A stretch of 45,073 bases of DNA from Gammaproteobacteria bacterium (GCA_009928645.1 SACH01000020.1:1-45073); one strand, 5' to 3'. Numbered from the stretch's first letter, positions 15,530 through 29,548 are shown. Translations and numbers: made by a program. Notes: a model not told the origin generated them from the letters alone.

Positions 15530-16387
15530 ATGAGCGAACTCGAACCCCCCATCGGTCCCACGGTCGCGGCCCAGATCCTGGCATCCCGGCGCATCACCCC
15601 GGAGAAGGCGGTCGAGGTGCGCCATCTCACCCTGCGGGTCACGGACCCGGCCTTCCAGTTCATCGAGGGCCAGAGCATCGGCGTGGTGGTACCCGGCCCC
15701 CACCCCTTCGGCAACCCCTACCACCTGCGCCGCTACTCCATCGCCAACGCCCGCCCACGCCCCGAGGACGAGACCGTTGACCTGGATATCCTGGTGCGCC
15801 GTTGCTTCTACATCGACGATATCAGCGGCGAGCGCTACCCCGGCATCGCCTCCAACTTCCTCTGCGACGCCCAACCCGGACAGCCGATCACCCTCAGCGG
15901 CCCCTATCGCAGCCCCTTTCAGATGCCCCAGGACAAGGACGCCAACCTGCTGATGATCGGCACCGGCACCGGCGTCGCCCCCTTCCGCGCCTTTGCCCAG
16001 CTCATTTACGAGCGCTGCGGCGGCTGGGACGGCCAGGTGCGCCTGTTCTACGGCGGCCGCACCGGCCTGGACCTGGCCTACGCCAACGACGAGGAGACCA
16101 ACCTCGCCGATTATTACGACCAGCCCACCTTCAAGGCCTTCAAGTCCCTGGCCACCAATTCCCTGGTGGCCTCCTCCGATGCCCTGCAGCGCGGCCTGCG
16201 GGAGAACCTGGACGAGGTCTGGGAACTGGTCCAGGCGCCCAAGACCCACGTCTTCCTCGCCGGCCTGGGTAAGATCGCCCAGGTCCTTGACAAGGTGATG
16301 AGTGAGCGCGCCGGCTCCGCCGAGGCCTGGCAGACCCTGAAGCAGGGCATGATTCAGCAGGGTCGCTGGTCGGAGTTGATTTACTAA
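15530..16387 (+). CDS. ferredoxin-NADP+ reductase-type flavoprotein
   Basis: 285 residues from the ATG at 15530, chosen because AAGGA lies 9 nt upstream; the frame is open further upstream to 15446 but without a ribosome site. It has an FAD-binding domain with HLRRYSIAN and an NAD(P)-binding domain with MIGTGTGVAPFRAF, then FYGGRTGLDLAY and HVFLAGLG. The fold and motifs fit plant-type FNR, which moves electrons between reduced ferredoxin or flavodoxin and NADP+. The gap to the small Cys-rich gene is 195 nt, so it may have its own promoter, but orientation and function place it with the Rnf-PFOR module. Which nucleotide it prefers cannot be read with certainty. Confidence 0.85.
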   Translation: MSELEPPIGPTVAAQILASRRITPEKAVEVRHLTLRVTDPAFQFIEGQSIGVVVPGPHPFGNPYHLRRYSIANARPRPEDETVDLDILVRRCFYIDDISGERYPGIASNFLCDAQPGQPITLSGPYRSPFQMPQDKDANLLMIGTGTGVAPFRAFAQLIYERCGGWDGQVRLFYGGRTGLDLAYANDEETNLADYYDQPTFKAFKSLATNSLVASSDALQRGLRENLDEVWELVQAPKTHVFLAGLGKIAQVLDKVMSERAGSAEAWQTLKQGMIQQGRWSELIY

Positions 16388-16567
16388 GAGAAGGTTAGAG
16401 AAGGGAAGTCTCTGAGGCTGCGGGACTGGTGTCTGGTGTCTGGAGTTCAGAGAGTCGGCGAATGAAAGTCTTGACGACTCAGCGTCCGCAAGCCCCGGAT
16501 ACTTGAGAACTTGAGCACCAGATTATTGGCGCAGGGAACGAGATCGGCCTGGCCGCCCCGGCCGATC

Positions 16568-17104
16568 TCAAAATCTCGGCGGCTGGGTCTTTTGCTCCCA
16601 CTGCTCCGCCAGGCGCGCATCGACCGCAAGCCCCATCTCCCCCGCGCGATAGGCCTTGGCCAGGCGTTTGGCGGCTTCGACATGCCCACCCTCGGCGGCA
16701 CGTTCTAGCCAGGCCAGCGCCTCCCGGTCATCGCGCGTGACCCCCTCGCCCTCGGCGTAGGCCATGCCCACGTAATAAGCGGTGGGGGCATAGCCGCGAT
16801 CCGCCAGCTTCAGGAACTCGGCAAAGGCGCGTTGCGGGTCCGGCGGGCCCATGACCCCCCGCAGATAAAAGGCCGCCAGGGCGTATTGACCGCCCACCTA
16901 CCCCTGCTCGGCGGCCTTGGCATACCAATTGGCCGCCTTGCGGTAATCACGCGGCATACCCTGCCCCACGTGGTACAGCAGGGCCAGACGCAATTGCGAC
17001 AGGGCATGGCCCGTCTCCGCCAGGACTTTGAGCCTTCGCGCCCCACCCACCACCCCGCCGCTGCTGCCTGACGGTGTGACACGCCCCGTGCGAACAGTTT
17101 GCAA
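16568..17104 (-). pseudogene. Sel1-repeat protein interrupted by an in-frame TAG
   Basis: On the minus strand a Sel1-like (TPR-type) repeat protein reads in one frame from about 17104 to 16568. A TAG at 16898-16900 falls in the middle of a repeat (NWYAKAAEQG, stop, then GQYALAAFYLRGVMG). Repeats with the A.....YL.G.G.P.D...A..W...AA..G pattern lie on both sides, so this is one gene broken by a nonsense codon rather than two genes. The N-terminus lacks a clear start or signal peptide (TTG at 17104), so the 5' end is probably lost too. A base error in the sequence is the other explanation for the stop. Confidence 0.7.
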
Positions 17105-17704
17105 GTAAGATTACGCTGGTTCTTTTTATGCCGGCGCAGCGACGGTGTCGTCTGGCTGATCAAGGCCGGTGAGGATTGGCTCTACCTGTATATCCTCATC
17201 AAGTTCCAGAACCGCGTCGAATCCTTCATGGCGATGCGTATGCTGGTCTATATCGGTCTGCTCTACCAGGACCTGATCCGCCGTAAAGAGGTGAAACCCG
17301 GCCGGCCCCTGCCGCTGGTGTTGCCTATCGTCCTCTACAATGGCTGCAAAACCTGGACCGTACCGACGGACCTGGCCGCACTGCTGACCAAGGTCCCGGG
17401 GCTGGTGGTCGACTACCTGCCTCAGATCCGCTACCTGCTCATCATCGAAAAGAACTGGGGGGAGTTTCGGTAGGGCGGCGTGCGACGCCTATTGGCCATC
17501 CACCGGATTTTGCGCCAGGATCGTCTTACCACCTTGGAACAAATCGAGCGGATGCCAGTGGACCTGCACCCCTTGATCACCCGCGCCGTGGCGGAGGTGC
17601 AGCGGCAGAGCAAGGGCATCCTGGGGGAAGGAAGCACCTTCGGGGTCCGTCTACCAGGCAAGGCGTCGGACTGGCGGCCAGACGGGGAGTTCTTGATGGG
17701 GTAG
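17099..17704 (+). pseudogene. remnant of an Rpn-family recombination-promoting nuclease/putative transposase
   Basis: The frame from about 17132 contains the core of the Rpn (PF04754-type PD-(D/E)XK) family: SDGVVWLIKAGEDWLYLYIL, IKFQNRVESFMAMRMLVYIG and LPIVLYNGCKTW. The family's N-terminal 60 or so residues are missing; that sequence stops where the divergent Sel1 remnant begins. A TAG at 17471-17473 follows KNWGEFR, and the same frame continues after it (RRLLAIHRILRQDRL...) to 17704. I read it as a truncated, broken copy. Rpn genes are common scattered elements, so this suggests past rearrangement here. Confidence 0.65.
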
Positions 17705-17752
17705 GGCTGGGGAGAGGCTGGTTAGAACGGTTACATGAGGGGTTGTTGGTAG

Positions 17753-17784
17753 GTCAGCCTCCCACCCGCGGGTGGGAGGCTGAC
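17753..17784 (-). terminator. 32-bp perfect palindrome downstream of petC
   Basis: A perfect inverted repeat of 16 + 16 bp centred on CCCGCGGG, starting 8 bp beyond the petC stop on the minus strand. As RNA it would form a very stable hairpin (small loop forced by the palindrome). No T-run follows on the minus strand, so it may act as a 3' mRNA stabiliser or a bidirectional transcription barrier between the convergent pet operon and the rnf/Rpn side. Confidence 0.6.
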
Positions 17785-17792
17785 GGGGTGCG

Positions 17793-18533
17793 TCAGTGCA
17801 CGTCCTTCCAGTATTCCTTCTTGAGGAAGTAAGCGGCGACGAAAAGCACCGCCAGGAACAGCAGCACCCAGATGCCCAAGCGCTGGCGTTCGAGCTTGAT
17901 CGGCTCGCCGACGTAGGTGAGGAAGTTGGTGAGGTCGCGGGCGAAGGCGTCGTATTGCTCCGCCGTCATCGTGCCACCCTGGGCGGGCTCGACCCCGACC
18001 ACGGTCTTGACCGGGGCGCCGTCCGGGCCCTTATGTTCCTCGAACTTGGGCTGTGCCAGGCCCTGCAGTCCGGCGAGGACATGAGGCATGCCGACGTTGG
18101 GGAAGACCAGGTTATTCACGCCCAGGGGCCGGCTGGGATCGGCGTAGAAGCCCTTGAGGTAGCTATAGACCCAGTCGGGGTTGCGCCAGCGGGTGGCCAG
18201 GGTGAGGTCGGGGACGGCGGTGCCGAACCATTTCTCGGCACTCACCGGGTTCATGGTGGAGACCATGAGGTCGCCGGGCTTGGCGCCGGTGAAGATGAGG
18301 CTCTGGCGCAGGGTGGCGTCGTCGATGCCCAGGTCGGCGGCCAAACGGTTGTAGCGCATGTAGCCCAGGGAATGGCAGCCCATGCAATAGTTGACATAGT
18401 AGCCGGCACCGCGCTGCAGGGAGGCCTGGTCCTTAAGGTCGATGTCGGCGTCCTCCAGGGGAACGCCGCCGCCCGCGGCGGGGGCCAGGGCGGGGACGAG
18501 CAGGAACAGGGAGGCGAGGAGTAGTTTTCTCAT
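17793..18533 (-). CDS. petC: cytochrome c1 of the cytochrome bc1 complex
   Basis: 246 residues. A signal peptide (MRKLLLASLFLLVPALAPAA), one c-type haem site C50-M-G-C53-H54 followed by SLGYMRYNRLA, and a C-terminal membrane anchor (LGIWVLLFLAVLFVAAYFLKKEYWKDVH) are the marks of proteobacterial cytochrome c1. It takes electrons from the Rieske protein and passes them to a soluble cytochrome such as the c4 encoded nearby. Its start overlaps the petB stop by 4 nt; it is the last gene of petABC and is followed by a strong palindrome. Confidence 0.95.
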   Translation of the reverse strand: MRKLLLASLFLLVPALAPAAGGGVPLEDADIDLKDQASLQRGAGYYVNYCMGCHSLGYMRYNRLAADLGIDDATLRQSLIFTGAKPGDLMVSTMNPVSAEKWFGTAVPDLTLATRWRNPDWVYSYLKGFYADPSRPLGVNNLVFPNVGMPHVLAGLQGLAQPKFEEHKGPDGAPVKTVVGVEPAQGGTMTAEQYDAFARDLTNFLTYVGEPIKLERQRLGIWVLLFLAVLFVAAYFLKKEYWKDVH

Positions 18534-19771
18534 TTCGTGACCCTCTCCGGGACCGGCTTGGTGGCTTCCAGCTTGGTGTAGATGGGCATCAAGAGGAAGA
18601 ACAGGAAGTAGAGGACGGTAAAGACGCGGGCGAAGAAGGTGCCTAAGTCGGAGGCGGGTTGCAGGCCCAGATAGGCGAGGACCACGAAGCTGACGGCGAA
18701 GATGCCGAGGGCGATCTTGGACAACTGGCCCTTGTAACGCATGGACTTGACCGGGCTACGGTCAAGCCAGGGGAGGAAGAACATGATGATGATGGCGCCG
18801 AACATGACCACCACGCCGGGGAACTGGGAGCCAAACATGGGCGGGACGGCGCGCAGCATGGCGTAGTAGGGGGTGAAGTACCACACCGGGGCGATGTGTT
18901 CGGGGGTCTTCAGCGGATCGGCGGGCTGGAAGTTGGGGGCTTCGAGGAAGAGGCCGCCCAGGTCGGGGGCGAAGAAGACGATGGCGCTGAAGATGGCGAG
19001 GAAGACGACCACGCCGACGATGTCCTTCACCGTGTAATAGGGATGGAAGGGGATGCCGTCGAGGGGGATGCCGTTGGCGTCTTTCTTGGCCTTGATCTCG
19101 ATGCCGTCCGGGTTGTTGGAACCGACCTTGTGCAGGGCGACGATGTGGACGAAGACCAGGGCCGCGAGCAGGAAGGGCAACAGGAAGTGGAAGGCAAAGA
19201 AACGGTTCAGGGTGGTGTCGGAGATGACATAGTCGCCGCGCACCCAGACCGAGAGGTCTTCACCGATGCCAGGAACGGCGGCGAAGAGGTTGACGATGAC
19301 CTGGGCACCCCAGTAAGACATCTGCCCCCAGGGCAGCAGGTAGCCAAAGAAGGCGGTCGCCATCATGGCGAGGTAGATCACGAGGCCGATGATCCACAGC
19401 AGTTCGCGAGGCTTGCGATAAGAGCCCCACAGCAGGGCGCGGAACATGTGGAGATAGATGACGATGAAGAAGGCCGAGGCGCCGGTGGAGTGCATGTAAC
19501 GGATCAGCCAGCCCCAGTTCACGTCGCGCATGATGTATTCGACGCTGGCGAAGGCATCGGCGGCGGCGGGCTTGTAATTCATGGCCAACCAGATACCAGT
19601 CAGGATCTGGATGACCAGGGCGAGGAGCGCCAGGGAGCCGAAGAAGGACCAGGCGTTGAGGTTTTTCGGGGCGTAATACTGGGCGAGGTGTTCGTTCCAG
19701 ACCTTGGTGAGGGGGAAACGGTAGTCGATCCAGCCGAGGAAACCCCCCGGGGTAGTAGTGTCGTTACTCAT
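18530..19771 (-). CDS. petB: cytochrome b of the cytochrome bc1 complex
   Basis: 413 residues with eight or nine membrane helices. Haem-ligand His pairs are present in the second helix (MHSTGASAFFIVIYLHMF) and fourth helix (AFHFLLPFLLAALVFVHIVALH). The Qo-site motif reads PVWY (HIAPVWYFTPYYAMLR) instead of mitochondrial PEWY; I believe this is common in beta- and gammaproteobacteria and not a defect. It oxidises quinol at the Qo site and reduces quinone at Qi. It overlaps petC by 4 nt and petA by 1 nt. Confidence 0.96.
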   Translation of the reverse strand: MSNDTTTPGGFLGWIDYRFPLTKVWNEHLAQYYAPKNLNAWSFFGSLALLALVIQILTGIWLAMNYKPAAADAFASVEYIMRDVNWGWLIRYMHSTGASAFFIVIYLHMFRALLWGSYRKPRELLWIIGLVIYLAMMATAFFGYLLPWGQMSYWGAQVIVNLFAAVPGIGEDLSVWVRGDYVISDTTLNRFFAFHFLLPFLLAALVFVHIVALHKVGSNNPDGIEIKAKKDANGIPLDGIPFHPYYTVKDIVGVVVFLAIFSAIVFFAPDLGGLFLEAPNFQPADPLKTPEHIAPVWYFTPYYAMLRAVPPMFGSQFPGVVVMFGAIIIMFFLPWLDRSPVKSMRYKGQLSKIALGIFAVSFVVLAYLGLQPASDLGTFFARVFTVLYFLFFLLMPIYTKLEATKPVPERVTK

Positions 19772-20364
19772 CAGGCGACTCCTCCGTCTTCGCCGATCTT
19801 GAGGATGGCGTCGGTGACGTATTGGTGTTTAGGGATGACGAGGTTGGTGGGAGCGGGGGAGCCCTTGAAGACGCGGCCGGCGAGATCGAAGCGTGAGCCG
19901 TGGCAGGCGCAGAAGAAGCCGCCTTTCCACTCGGCGCCGAGGTCGTCAGGGGCGATGTCGGGACGATAGGTCGGCGAGCAGCCGAGGTGGGTACAGATGC
20001 CGATGGCGACGAAGTATTGAGGCTTGATGGACCGCGTGGGGTTCTGGGTATAGGCGGGCTGGTCGGAGGCGGCGGAGGCCGGGTCGATCAGTTGCGGGTC
20101 GAGCCCCGGAAGGGCGGCGAGCATGGCCTCGGTGCGGTTGACGACCCACACCGGTTTGCCGCGCCACTTGACACGCAGCAGGGCGCCGGGCTCAAGCTGG
20201 CTGACGTCGGCCTCGACTGGGGCGCCAGCGGCCTTGGCCTTAGCACTGGGCTCCCAGTAACTCAAAAAGGGTACGGCAACGAAGCCGGCGCCGACGGCTC
20301 CGACGACGCTGGTGGCGGCGATCAATACGCGCCGCCGGTTTTTGTCAACGCCTGGTGCGCTCAT
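19771..20364 (-). CDS. petA: Rieske 2Fe-2S protein of the cytochrome bc1 complex
   Basis: 197 residues. It starts with a twin-arginine-type signal anchor (KNRRRVLIAATSVVGAVGAG), which fits Tat export of a folded iron-sulfur protein. Ligand box 1 is C124-T-H126-L-G-C129 and box 2 is C152-A-C154-H155-G-S; C124, H126, C152 and H155 bind the cluster and C129-C154 would form the disulfide. It is the first gene of petABC; GAGGGG lies upstream of the ATG at 20364. Confidence 0.96.
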   Translation of the reverse strand: MSAPGVDKNRRRVLIAATSVVGAVGAGFVAVPFLSYWEPSAKAKAAGAPVEADVSQLEPGALLRVKWRGKPVWVVNRTEAMLAALPGLDPQLIDPASAASDQPAYTQNPTRSIKPQYFVAIGICTHLGCSPTYRPDIAPDDLGAEWKGGFFCACHGSRFDLAGRVFKGSPAPTNLVIPKHQYVTDAILKIGEDGGVA

Positions 20365-20591
20365 GTTCTGTTCTTAACCCCTCTGTGTTTGGGCTGAACC
20401 GCCGCCATGACGACGGTCGGTTCCCGTCCGAAAAGGTGGATTTCCTGAAATTCCTGGAACCGTGGCTCAACCGGCGACTGGCCGGACGAGGCGGTTGAGG
20501 CATGCATTCACTCTGGACCCGTCTGGTCGGAGCTGTCCTGCCATGGCGGCAACGCCGCACAGGCCAGCAAGGTCTGTCAGGGTCAGGGGAG

Positions 20592-21203
20592 CTACTGACT
20601 CAGGCCCTGGACGTACTGGGAGACCGCGGCGATCTCAGCATCCGTCAGGCGGGCTGCAACCTCGCGCATCATGCCGTTCGGATCGTTAGCCCGAGTACCA
20701 TCCCGGTAGAGCTTGAGGCTGGACTCGACGTAGGTCGCATGCTGTCCGGCCACCCGTGGATACTTGGCGGCCCCCACGCCCAAACCGGCGGGGCCATGAC
20801 AGCCGGTGCAAGCGGGGACGCCGGTCTCCGCGTTACCCCCGCGGAACAGGCGCCCACCCAGTTCGAGGGCGGCCGGATCGGTGGTGCCGCCCACTTGCGT
20901 CTGGGCGGTGTAATACGCGGCCAGATCGGCAAAGTCCTGCTCATTAAGCGCCAGGACCTGGGGGCTCATGCTCTCGTTGACCCGCGCCCCGGTCTTGAAG
21001 TCCATGAGTTGCTTGTAGAGATACTCGGGATGCTGGCCGGCCAGCTTGGGCCAGGTCGGCACCAGGCTGTTGCCCGCGGGGCCGTGGCAGGCCATGCAGA
21101 CCGCGGTCTTGGCCTCGCCGGCCTTGGCATCGCCGGCTGCCTGAGCGCCATGGGAGAGGAAGGCCGCCGTGACGGCCACCGAGATCAGCCACGTCTTCGT
21201 CAT
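20592..21203 (-). CDS. dihaem cytochrome c4
   Basis: 203 residues with a signal peptide (ending SHGAQA-AGD) and two similar halves, each with a haem-binding site: C36-MA-C-H40 and C132-TG-C-H136. Length and the GPAGNS / GPAGLG sequence after each site fit periplasmic cytochrome c4. It lies 227 bp upstream of petA on the same strand. A role as electron carrier between bc1 and a terminal oxidase or another acceptor is likely from the family. The ATG has AGGAAG upstream. Confidence 0.92.
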   Translation of the reverse strand: MTKTWLISVAVTAAFLSHGAQAAGDAKAGEAKTAVCMACHGPAGNSLVPTWPKLAGQHPEYLYKQLMDFKTGARVNESMSPQVLALNEQDFADLAAYYTAQTQVGGTTDPAALELGGRLFRGGNAETGVPACTGCHGPAGLGVGAAKYPRVAGQHATYVESSLKLYRDGTRANDPNGMMREVAARLTDAEIAAVSQYVQGLSQ

Positions 21204-21497
21204 ATTTTTGTCTCGCTTCCTGTTGGGGGAACCCGTCCCGGCCGTGCCGATACCTTGCCGGCTGGCAAAGGCAACACAGATTGATTATTACAAAAGCCAA
21301 AAGAAAGGACCTGGCTGGAGTCAGGCCCAGTCGCGTTACAGCCTGGGAAGTGCCTGAGTAACGTATCTGAATACTCGGATTCCCGCCATGACATAAGTCA
21401 ACACTAATTGTCATGAGAGGAGCCAGCTACACCCCAGAAGAGGGAAGGCTCCGATGGGGTGTTCACGCTAGCGCCCCCCGCGGGGATCGTGCGCCGG

Positions 21498-22397
21498 TCA
21501 GGGAGCTGCGCGCACCCGATCGCGGCCTTCCACCTTCGCCTGATAAAGCTGAGCATCGGCGGCGGAGACCAGGGTGTCGGGGTGCGTCTGGAGGGAGGGA
21601 ATGGCGGCGGCGACGCCGATGCTCAGCGTCACCTGGTCGCCACTGGGCGAGGCGGCGTGGGGGATCGCCAGGGTGGCTACCGCTAAGCGCACGGCCTCCG
21701 CCTTGGTGGCGGCACCCTCCAAATCGCACTCAGGCAGCATACAAACGAACTCCTCCCCCCCATAGCGCGCCGCCAGGTCATGGGCGCGTTGCATGCTGGC
21801 GCCAAGGGTTGTGGCCACCCGCCGCAGGCAATTATCTCCGGCCTGGTGGCCGTAATGATCGTTGTAGGCTTTGAAATGGTCGATGTCGATCATGAGCAGC
21901 GCCAAGGGCCGTTGGTGGCGCTGGAGGTGCCGCCACTCCGCGAGCAGGCGCTCGTCGAAGAAGCGGCGATTGGCGATCCCGGTGAGGCCATCGACCATAG
22001 CCTGTGCCCGCAGGAGGTCCTTCTGCTGTTTCAGGGTGAGGTGGGTTTGGATGCGCGCCCGGGCCGTGACGGGATTGACCGGTTTGGTGATGAAATCCAC
22101 GGCGCCGGCGGCAAAGGCCGCGATTTCCGCCTCGGGATTGTTCTTGGCGGTGATGAAAATGACCGGGATCTCCGCCGTAGCCGCATTCGCCTTGAGACAG
22201 GCGCAGACCTCCAAGCCATCCATACCCGGCATCAGGACATCGAGAAGGATGAGATCCGGCCGATCCACCGCCAGTTCCAGGGCCTCGGGGCCGGAAAAGG
22301 CGCACTGGATGTCGTAATTGTCGGCCAGGATCTCCCCCAACACCTCGATGTTCTCGGGGACGTCATCGACGATCAGAATTCGGGGGCGATCTTGCAT
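21498..22397 (-). CDS. response regulator with GGDEF diguanylate cyclase output
   Basis: 299 residues. Residues about 6-120 form a receiver domain (ILIVDDVPENIEVL, the phosphoacceptor Asp in LILLDVLMPGMDG, KPVNPVTARARI). Residues about 135-297 form a GGDEF domain with an active GGEEF and an RxxD inhibitory site (RAHD) five residues before it, so it should make c-di-GMP with product feedback. It begins 9 nt after the stop of the giant hybrid kinase. The pair is probably an operon in which the kinase, through its own receiver and Hpt domains, controls this cyclase. Confidence 0.93.
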   Translation of the reverse strand: MQDRPRILIVDDVPENIEVLGEILADNYDIQCAFSGPEALELAVDRPDLILLDVLMPGMDGLEVCACLKANAATAEIPVIFITAKNNPEAEIAAFAAGAVDFITKPVNPVTARARIQTHLTLKQQKDLLRAQAMVDGLTGIANRRFFDERLLAEWRHLQRHQRPLALLMIDIDHFKAYNDHYGHQAGDNCLRRVATTLGASMQRAHDLAARYGGEEFVCMLPECDLEGAATKAEAVRLAVATLAIPHAASPSGDQVTLSIGVAAAIPSLQTHPDTLVSAADAQLYQAKVEGRDRVRAAP

Positions 22398-22406
22398 GGT
22401 GACCCC

Positions 22407-27347
<4,941 letters not shown>

Positions 27348-27437
27348 ATCAATTACTCTTGTTGTTGGCCGCTGCAACACCTGGAGGGCTCTCGGAACCA
27401 ATGAGTCAGTTACCGAAAGGCTCCCCTTGAGTGGCAA

Positions 27438-27833
27438 AGTGTAGCGCTGCGGGGGTCAAATCAAGAAGTAGGCCGAACCTGTCGGATCAGGAAAAACCTG
27501 CGGGTGACTGCCCTGATCGTCACTGATTATTTTGATTGCTTACGCCCGACTTTCTTACCCGCCGCGGCGAAGGTGTTACACAGCCGGAGCGACAGGGTGG
27601 GCGGCGAGGTATGACGGAGTCCAGGGTAATCGCGGACTCGTGGGGGACCCTAGACAAGGGCCTGGCTGGGGTGTCAAACCCAACCAGGCGTCATCTCATT
27701 GTCGGGTTAAGACGGCTGCGTCGGGGTCAGGCCCTTGCAGCACCGGGAGACATCGACCGGATCGCCAGAGCGGGCGAGGTCATCAGGACTGCAAGCGGGT
27801 TCTCTTCCCGTCAATGAATCGCGGTTCCCACGA
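27438..27833. other. about 400-bp intergenic region upstream of the hybrid kinase
   Basis: No convincing gene on either strand. It should contain the kinase promoter; I cannot pick one. An imperfect hairpin (CCTGG-C-TGGG / CCCA-A-CCAGG) at 27661-27688 could end the minus-strand transcript of the small secreted protein that starts at 28097, though it is about 145 bp beyond that stop. Confidence 0.35.
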
Positions 27834-28097
27834 CTACTTCTTGATGATGGGATCGTTCATGCCCGCATCGAAGAATGCCTTGTGGGCCTTCTCAAACGCT
27901 ACACAGGCCTCGCCCCCCTGGGTCACGTTTTGCCGGGTGCACTTGCGCGTCCCCTTGGCCAGGTCCGCGCAGGCGCCACCCGGGACAAATAAAGCGGCGC
28001 AGGACTCAGCCATCTGCTTTTTGAGCGCCGCCTCATCTTCAGCAGCCAGGGCTACGGAAGAGACCAGGAGCAAGGCAATGCCAAGAATTCTTTTCAT
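27834..28097 (-). CDS. small secreted Cys-containing protein of unknown function
   Basis: 87 residues. A clear signal peptide (MKRILGIALLLVSSVALA, cut before AEDEAAL) leaves a mature protein of about 69 residues with four Cys (SCAAL, GACADL, KCTRQ, ACVAF), which could form two disulfides. GGAGGTAAT precedes the ATG, a strong ribosome site. I recognise no family. It stands alone between the kinase and the divergent RND operon. Confidence 0.75.
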   Translation of the reverse strand: MKRILGIALLLVSSVALAAEDEAALKKQMAESCAALFVPGGACADLAKGTRKCTRQNVTQGGEACVAFEKAHKAFFDAGMNDPIIKK

Positions 28098-28276
28098 ATT
28101 ACCTCCAAATCATTGATTCTCAGATGAGACTTAGTGTTAGGAGCTACTGAGCATATTCAGGTTTTATGAAGATTTGGTTACCGTTTAATGACATTTACCG
28201 GCTACCAAGCTCTTCCCTGGGCTTAGGGAACCGGAGAGAAGGCCGGCGATTTGCCCGGCACCCACTAGGCCCGTAA

Positions 28277-28290
28277 AATAAACGTTCATT
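28277..28290 (+). promoter_or_regulatory. candidate TetR-family operator upstream of the RND operon
   Basis: AATAAACGTTCATT is a 14-bp near-palindrome (one mismatched pair) centred on AACGTT and located 33-46 bp before the start of the adaptor gene. TetR-family repressors often bind such sites over the promoter of the pump they control, and the operon ends in a TetR-family gene. The match is to a general pattern, not to a characterised site. Confidence 0.4.
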
Positions 28291-28322
28291 CAATCCAGTC
28301 CTGCCCTACCGCGAGGTGCTTC

Positions 28323-29501
28323 ATGGGTTCCCGCAACGCTCACGCCATCCTGCCACTGGCGGGTCTCTGCGCCACCCTTCTGGTCGCCGGTTGTGGTCAG
28401 GGTAGCGCGCCCGGGGGCGGCCCTGGCGGGCCCGGCGGGCAGATGCCCCCCCCCGAGGTGGGCGTCATCACCCTGTCGGCCGAGCCGGCGACCCTGACGG
28501 TGGAACTGGTCGGACGCACGGCATCCTTCCGCATCGCGGAGATCCGGCCCCAGGTCGGGGGGATCATCAAATCGCGGGACTTCCGGGAAGGGAGCCAGAT
28601 CCGGGCCGGAGATCTGCTTTATGTTATCGACCCGGCCCGCTTCGAGGCGGCCCGGGACAGCGCCGAGGCCACCCTGCTCCGGGCCCGCGCCACCCTGGAG
28701 CGGGCCGAGCAGAAGGCGGATCGCTACGCCGATCTGCTGAAGAGTAAGGGCACCAGCCGGGAACAATACGACGACGCCCAGGCCGCCATGAAGGAGGCGC
28801 AGGCCAACCTCAAGGTGGCCGAGGCCGATCTGGCCAAAGCGCGCATCGAACTCGATTACACCCGCATCCTCTCCCCCATCGACGGTCACATCGGCCGCTC
28901 CGCCGTCACCCAGGGGGCCTTGGTGACGGCCAACCAGGAACTGGCCCTGGCGACAGTCCAGCAGCTCGATCCCATTTACGTGGACCTCACCCAATCCGCG
29001 GCCCAGCTCCTGCGCCTGCGGCGCGATCTGGAGGGTGGCCACTTGCAGCGTACCCCGGAGGAACTGCCCACGGTGACCCTGGTCCTGGAGGATGGCTCGC
29101 CCTATCCCCATGCGGGACGCCTGGAATTCGCCGAGGTCAGCGTGGATCAGGACACGGGGACCGTGACCCTGCGGGCGACCTTCCCCAATCCGGATGCCCT
29201 GCTCCTGCCAGGCATGTTCGTGCGTGCCCAGGTGGAGGAAGGGGTCCGGCCGGACGCGCTCCTGGTCCCCCAGTCCAGCATCCAGCGTGACCGCCAGGGT
29301 CATGCCCAGGCCTTGATCCTGAATGCGGAGGGGGTGGTGGAACAGCGCCAGGTCGAGGTAGATCGCGCCCTGGGCAATCGCTGGCTAGTCACCGCCGGTC
29401 TCCAGCCCGGCGAACGCCTGATCGTCGATGGCCTGCAAAAGGCCCGGCCCGGCAGTCCGGCCAAGGCCGTCGACTGGGCCCCGGCGGCGAAGGCCCCCTA
29501 G
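28323..29501 (+). CDS. RND efflux periplasmic adaptor (membrane fusion) lipoprotein
   Basis: 392 residues of the AcrA/MexA family. The signal ends in the lipobox LVAGC, so the mature protein is anchored to the inner membrane by a lipid. It has the biotinyl-lipoyl half-motifs ([23 protein letters not shown] and [15 protein letters not shown]), an alpha-hairpin coiled coil (about residues 100-165) and a beta-barrel domain ([23 protein letters not shown]). It links the RND pump to an outer-membrane channel. No channel gene (TolC/OprM type) is in the operon, so it must use one encoded elsewhere. Confidence 0.93.
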   Translation: MGSRNAHAILPLAGLCATLLVAGCGQGSAPGGGPGGPGGQMPPPEVGVITLSAEPATLTVELVGRTASFRIAEIRPQVGGIIKSRDFREGSQIRAGDLLYVIDPARFEAARDSAEATLLRARATLERAEQKADRYADLLKSKGTSREQYDDAQAAMKEAQANLKVAEADLAKARIELDYTRILSPIDGHIGRSAVTQGALVTANQELALATVQQLDPIYVDLTQSAAQLLRLRRDLEGGHLQRTPEELPTVTLVLEDGSPYPHAGRLEFAEVSVDQDTGTVTLRATFPNPDALLLPGMFVRAQVEEGVRPDALLVPQSSIQRDRQGHAQALILNAEGVVEQRQVEVDRALGNRWLVTAGLQPGERLIVDGLQKARPGSPAKAVDWAPAAKAP

Positions 29502-29548
29502 ACCCCCGCCGCGCTGTCCGCCCGCGCCCCTCACTGGGAGATTGCTCC

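Noticed and set aside
18875-18900. PVWY instead of PEWY in cytochrome b as a damaged Qo site
   Set aside because: As far as I know this variant is common in beta- and gammaproteobacterial cytochrome b, and all haem ligands are intact.
21275-21300. TTGATTATTACAAA as an FNR box upstream of cytochrome c4
   Set aside because: One half-site is perfect, but the other matches only about three of five bases, which is expected by chance in AT-rich leader DNA.
27536-27817. 93-residue plus-strand frame in the gap upstream of the hybrid kinase
   Set aside because: It starts with TTG, lacks a ribosome site and has no domain or coding bias.
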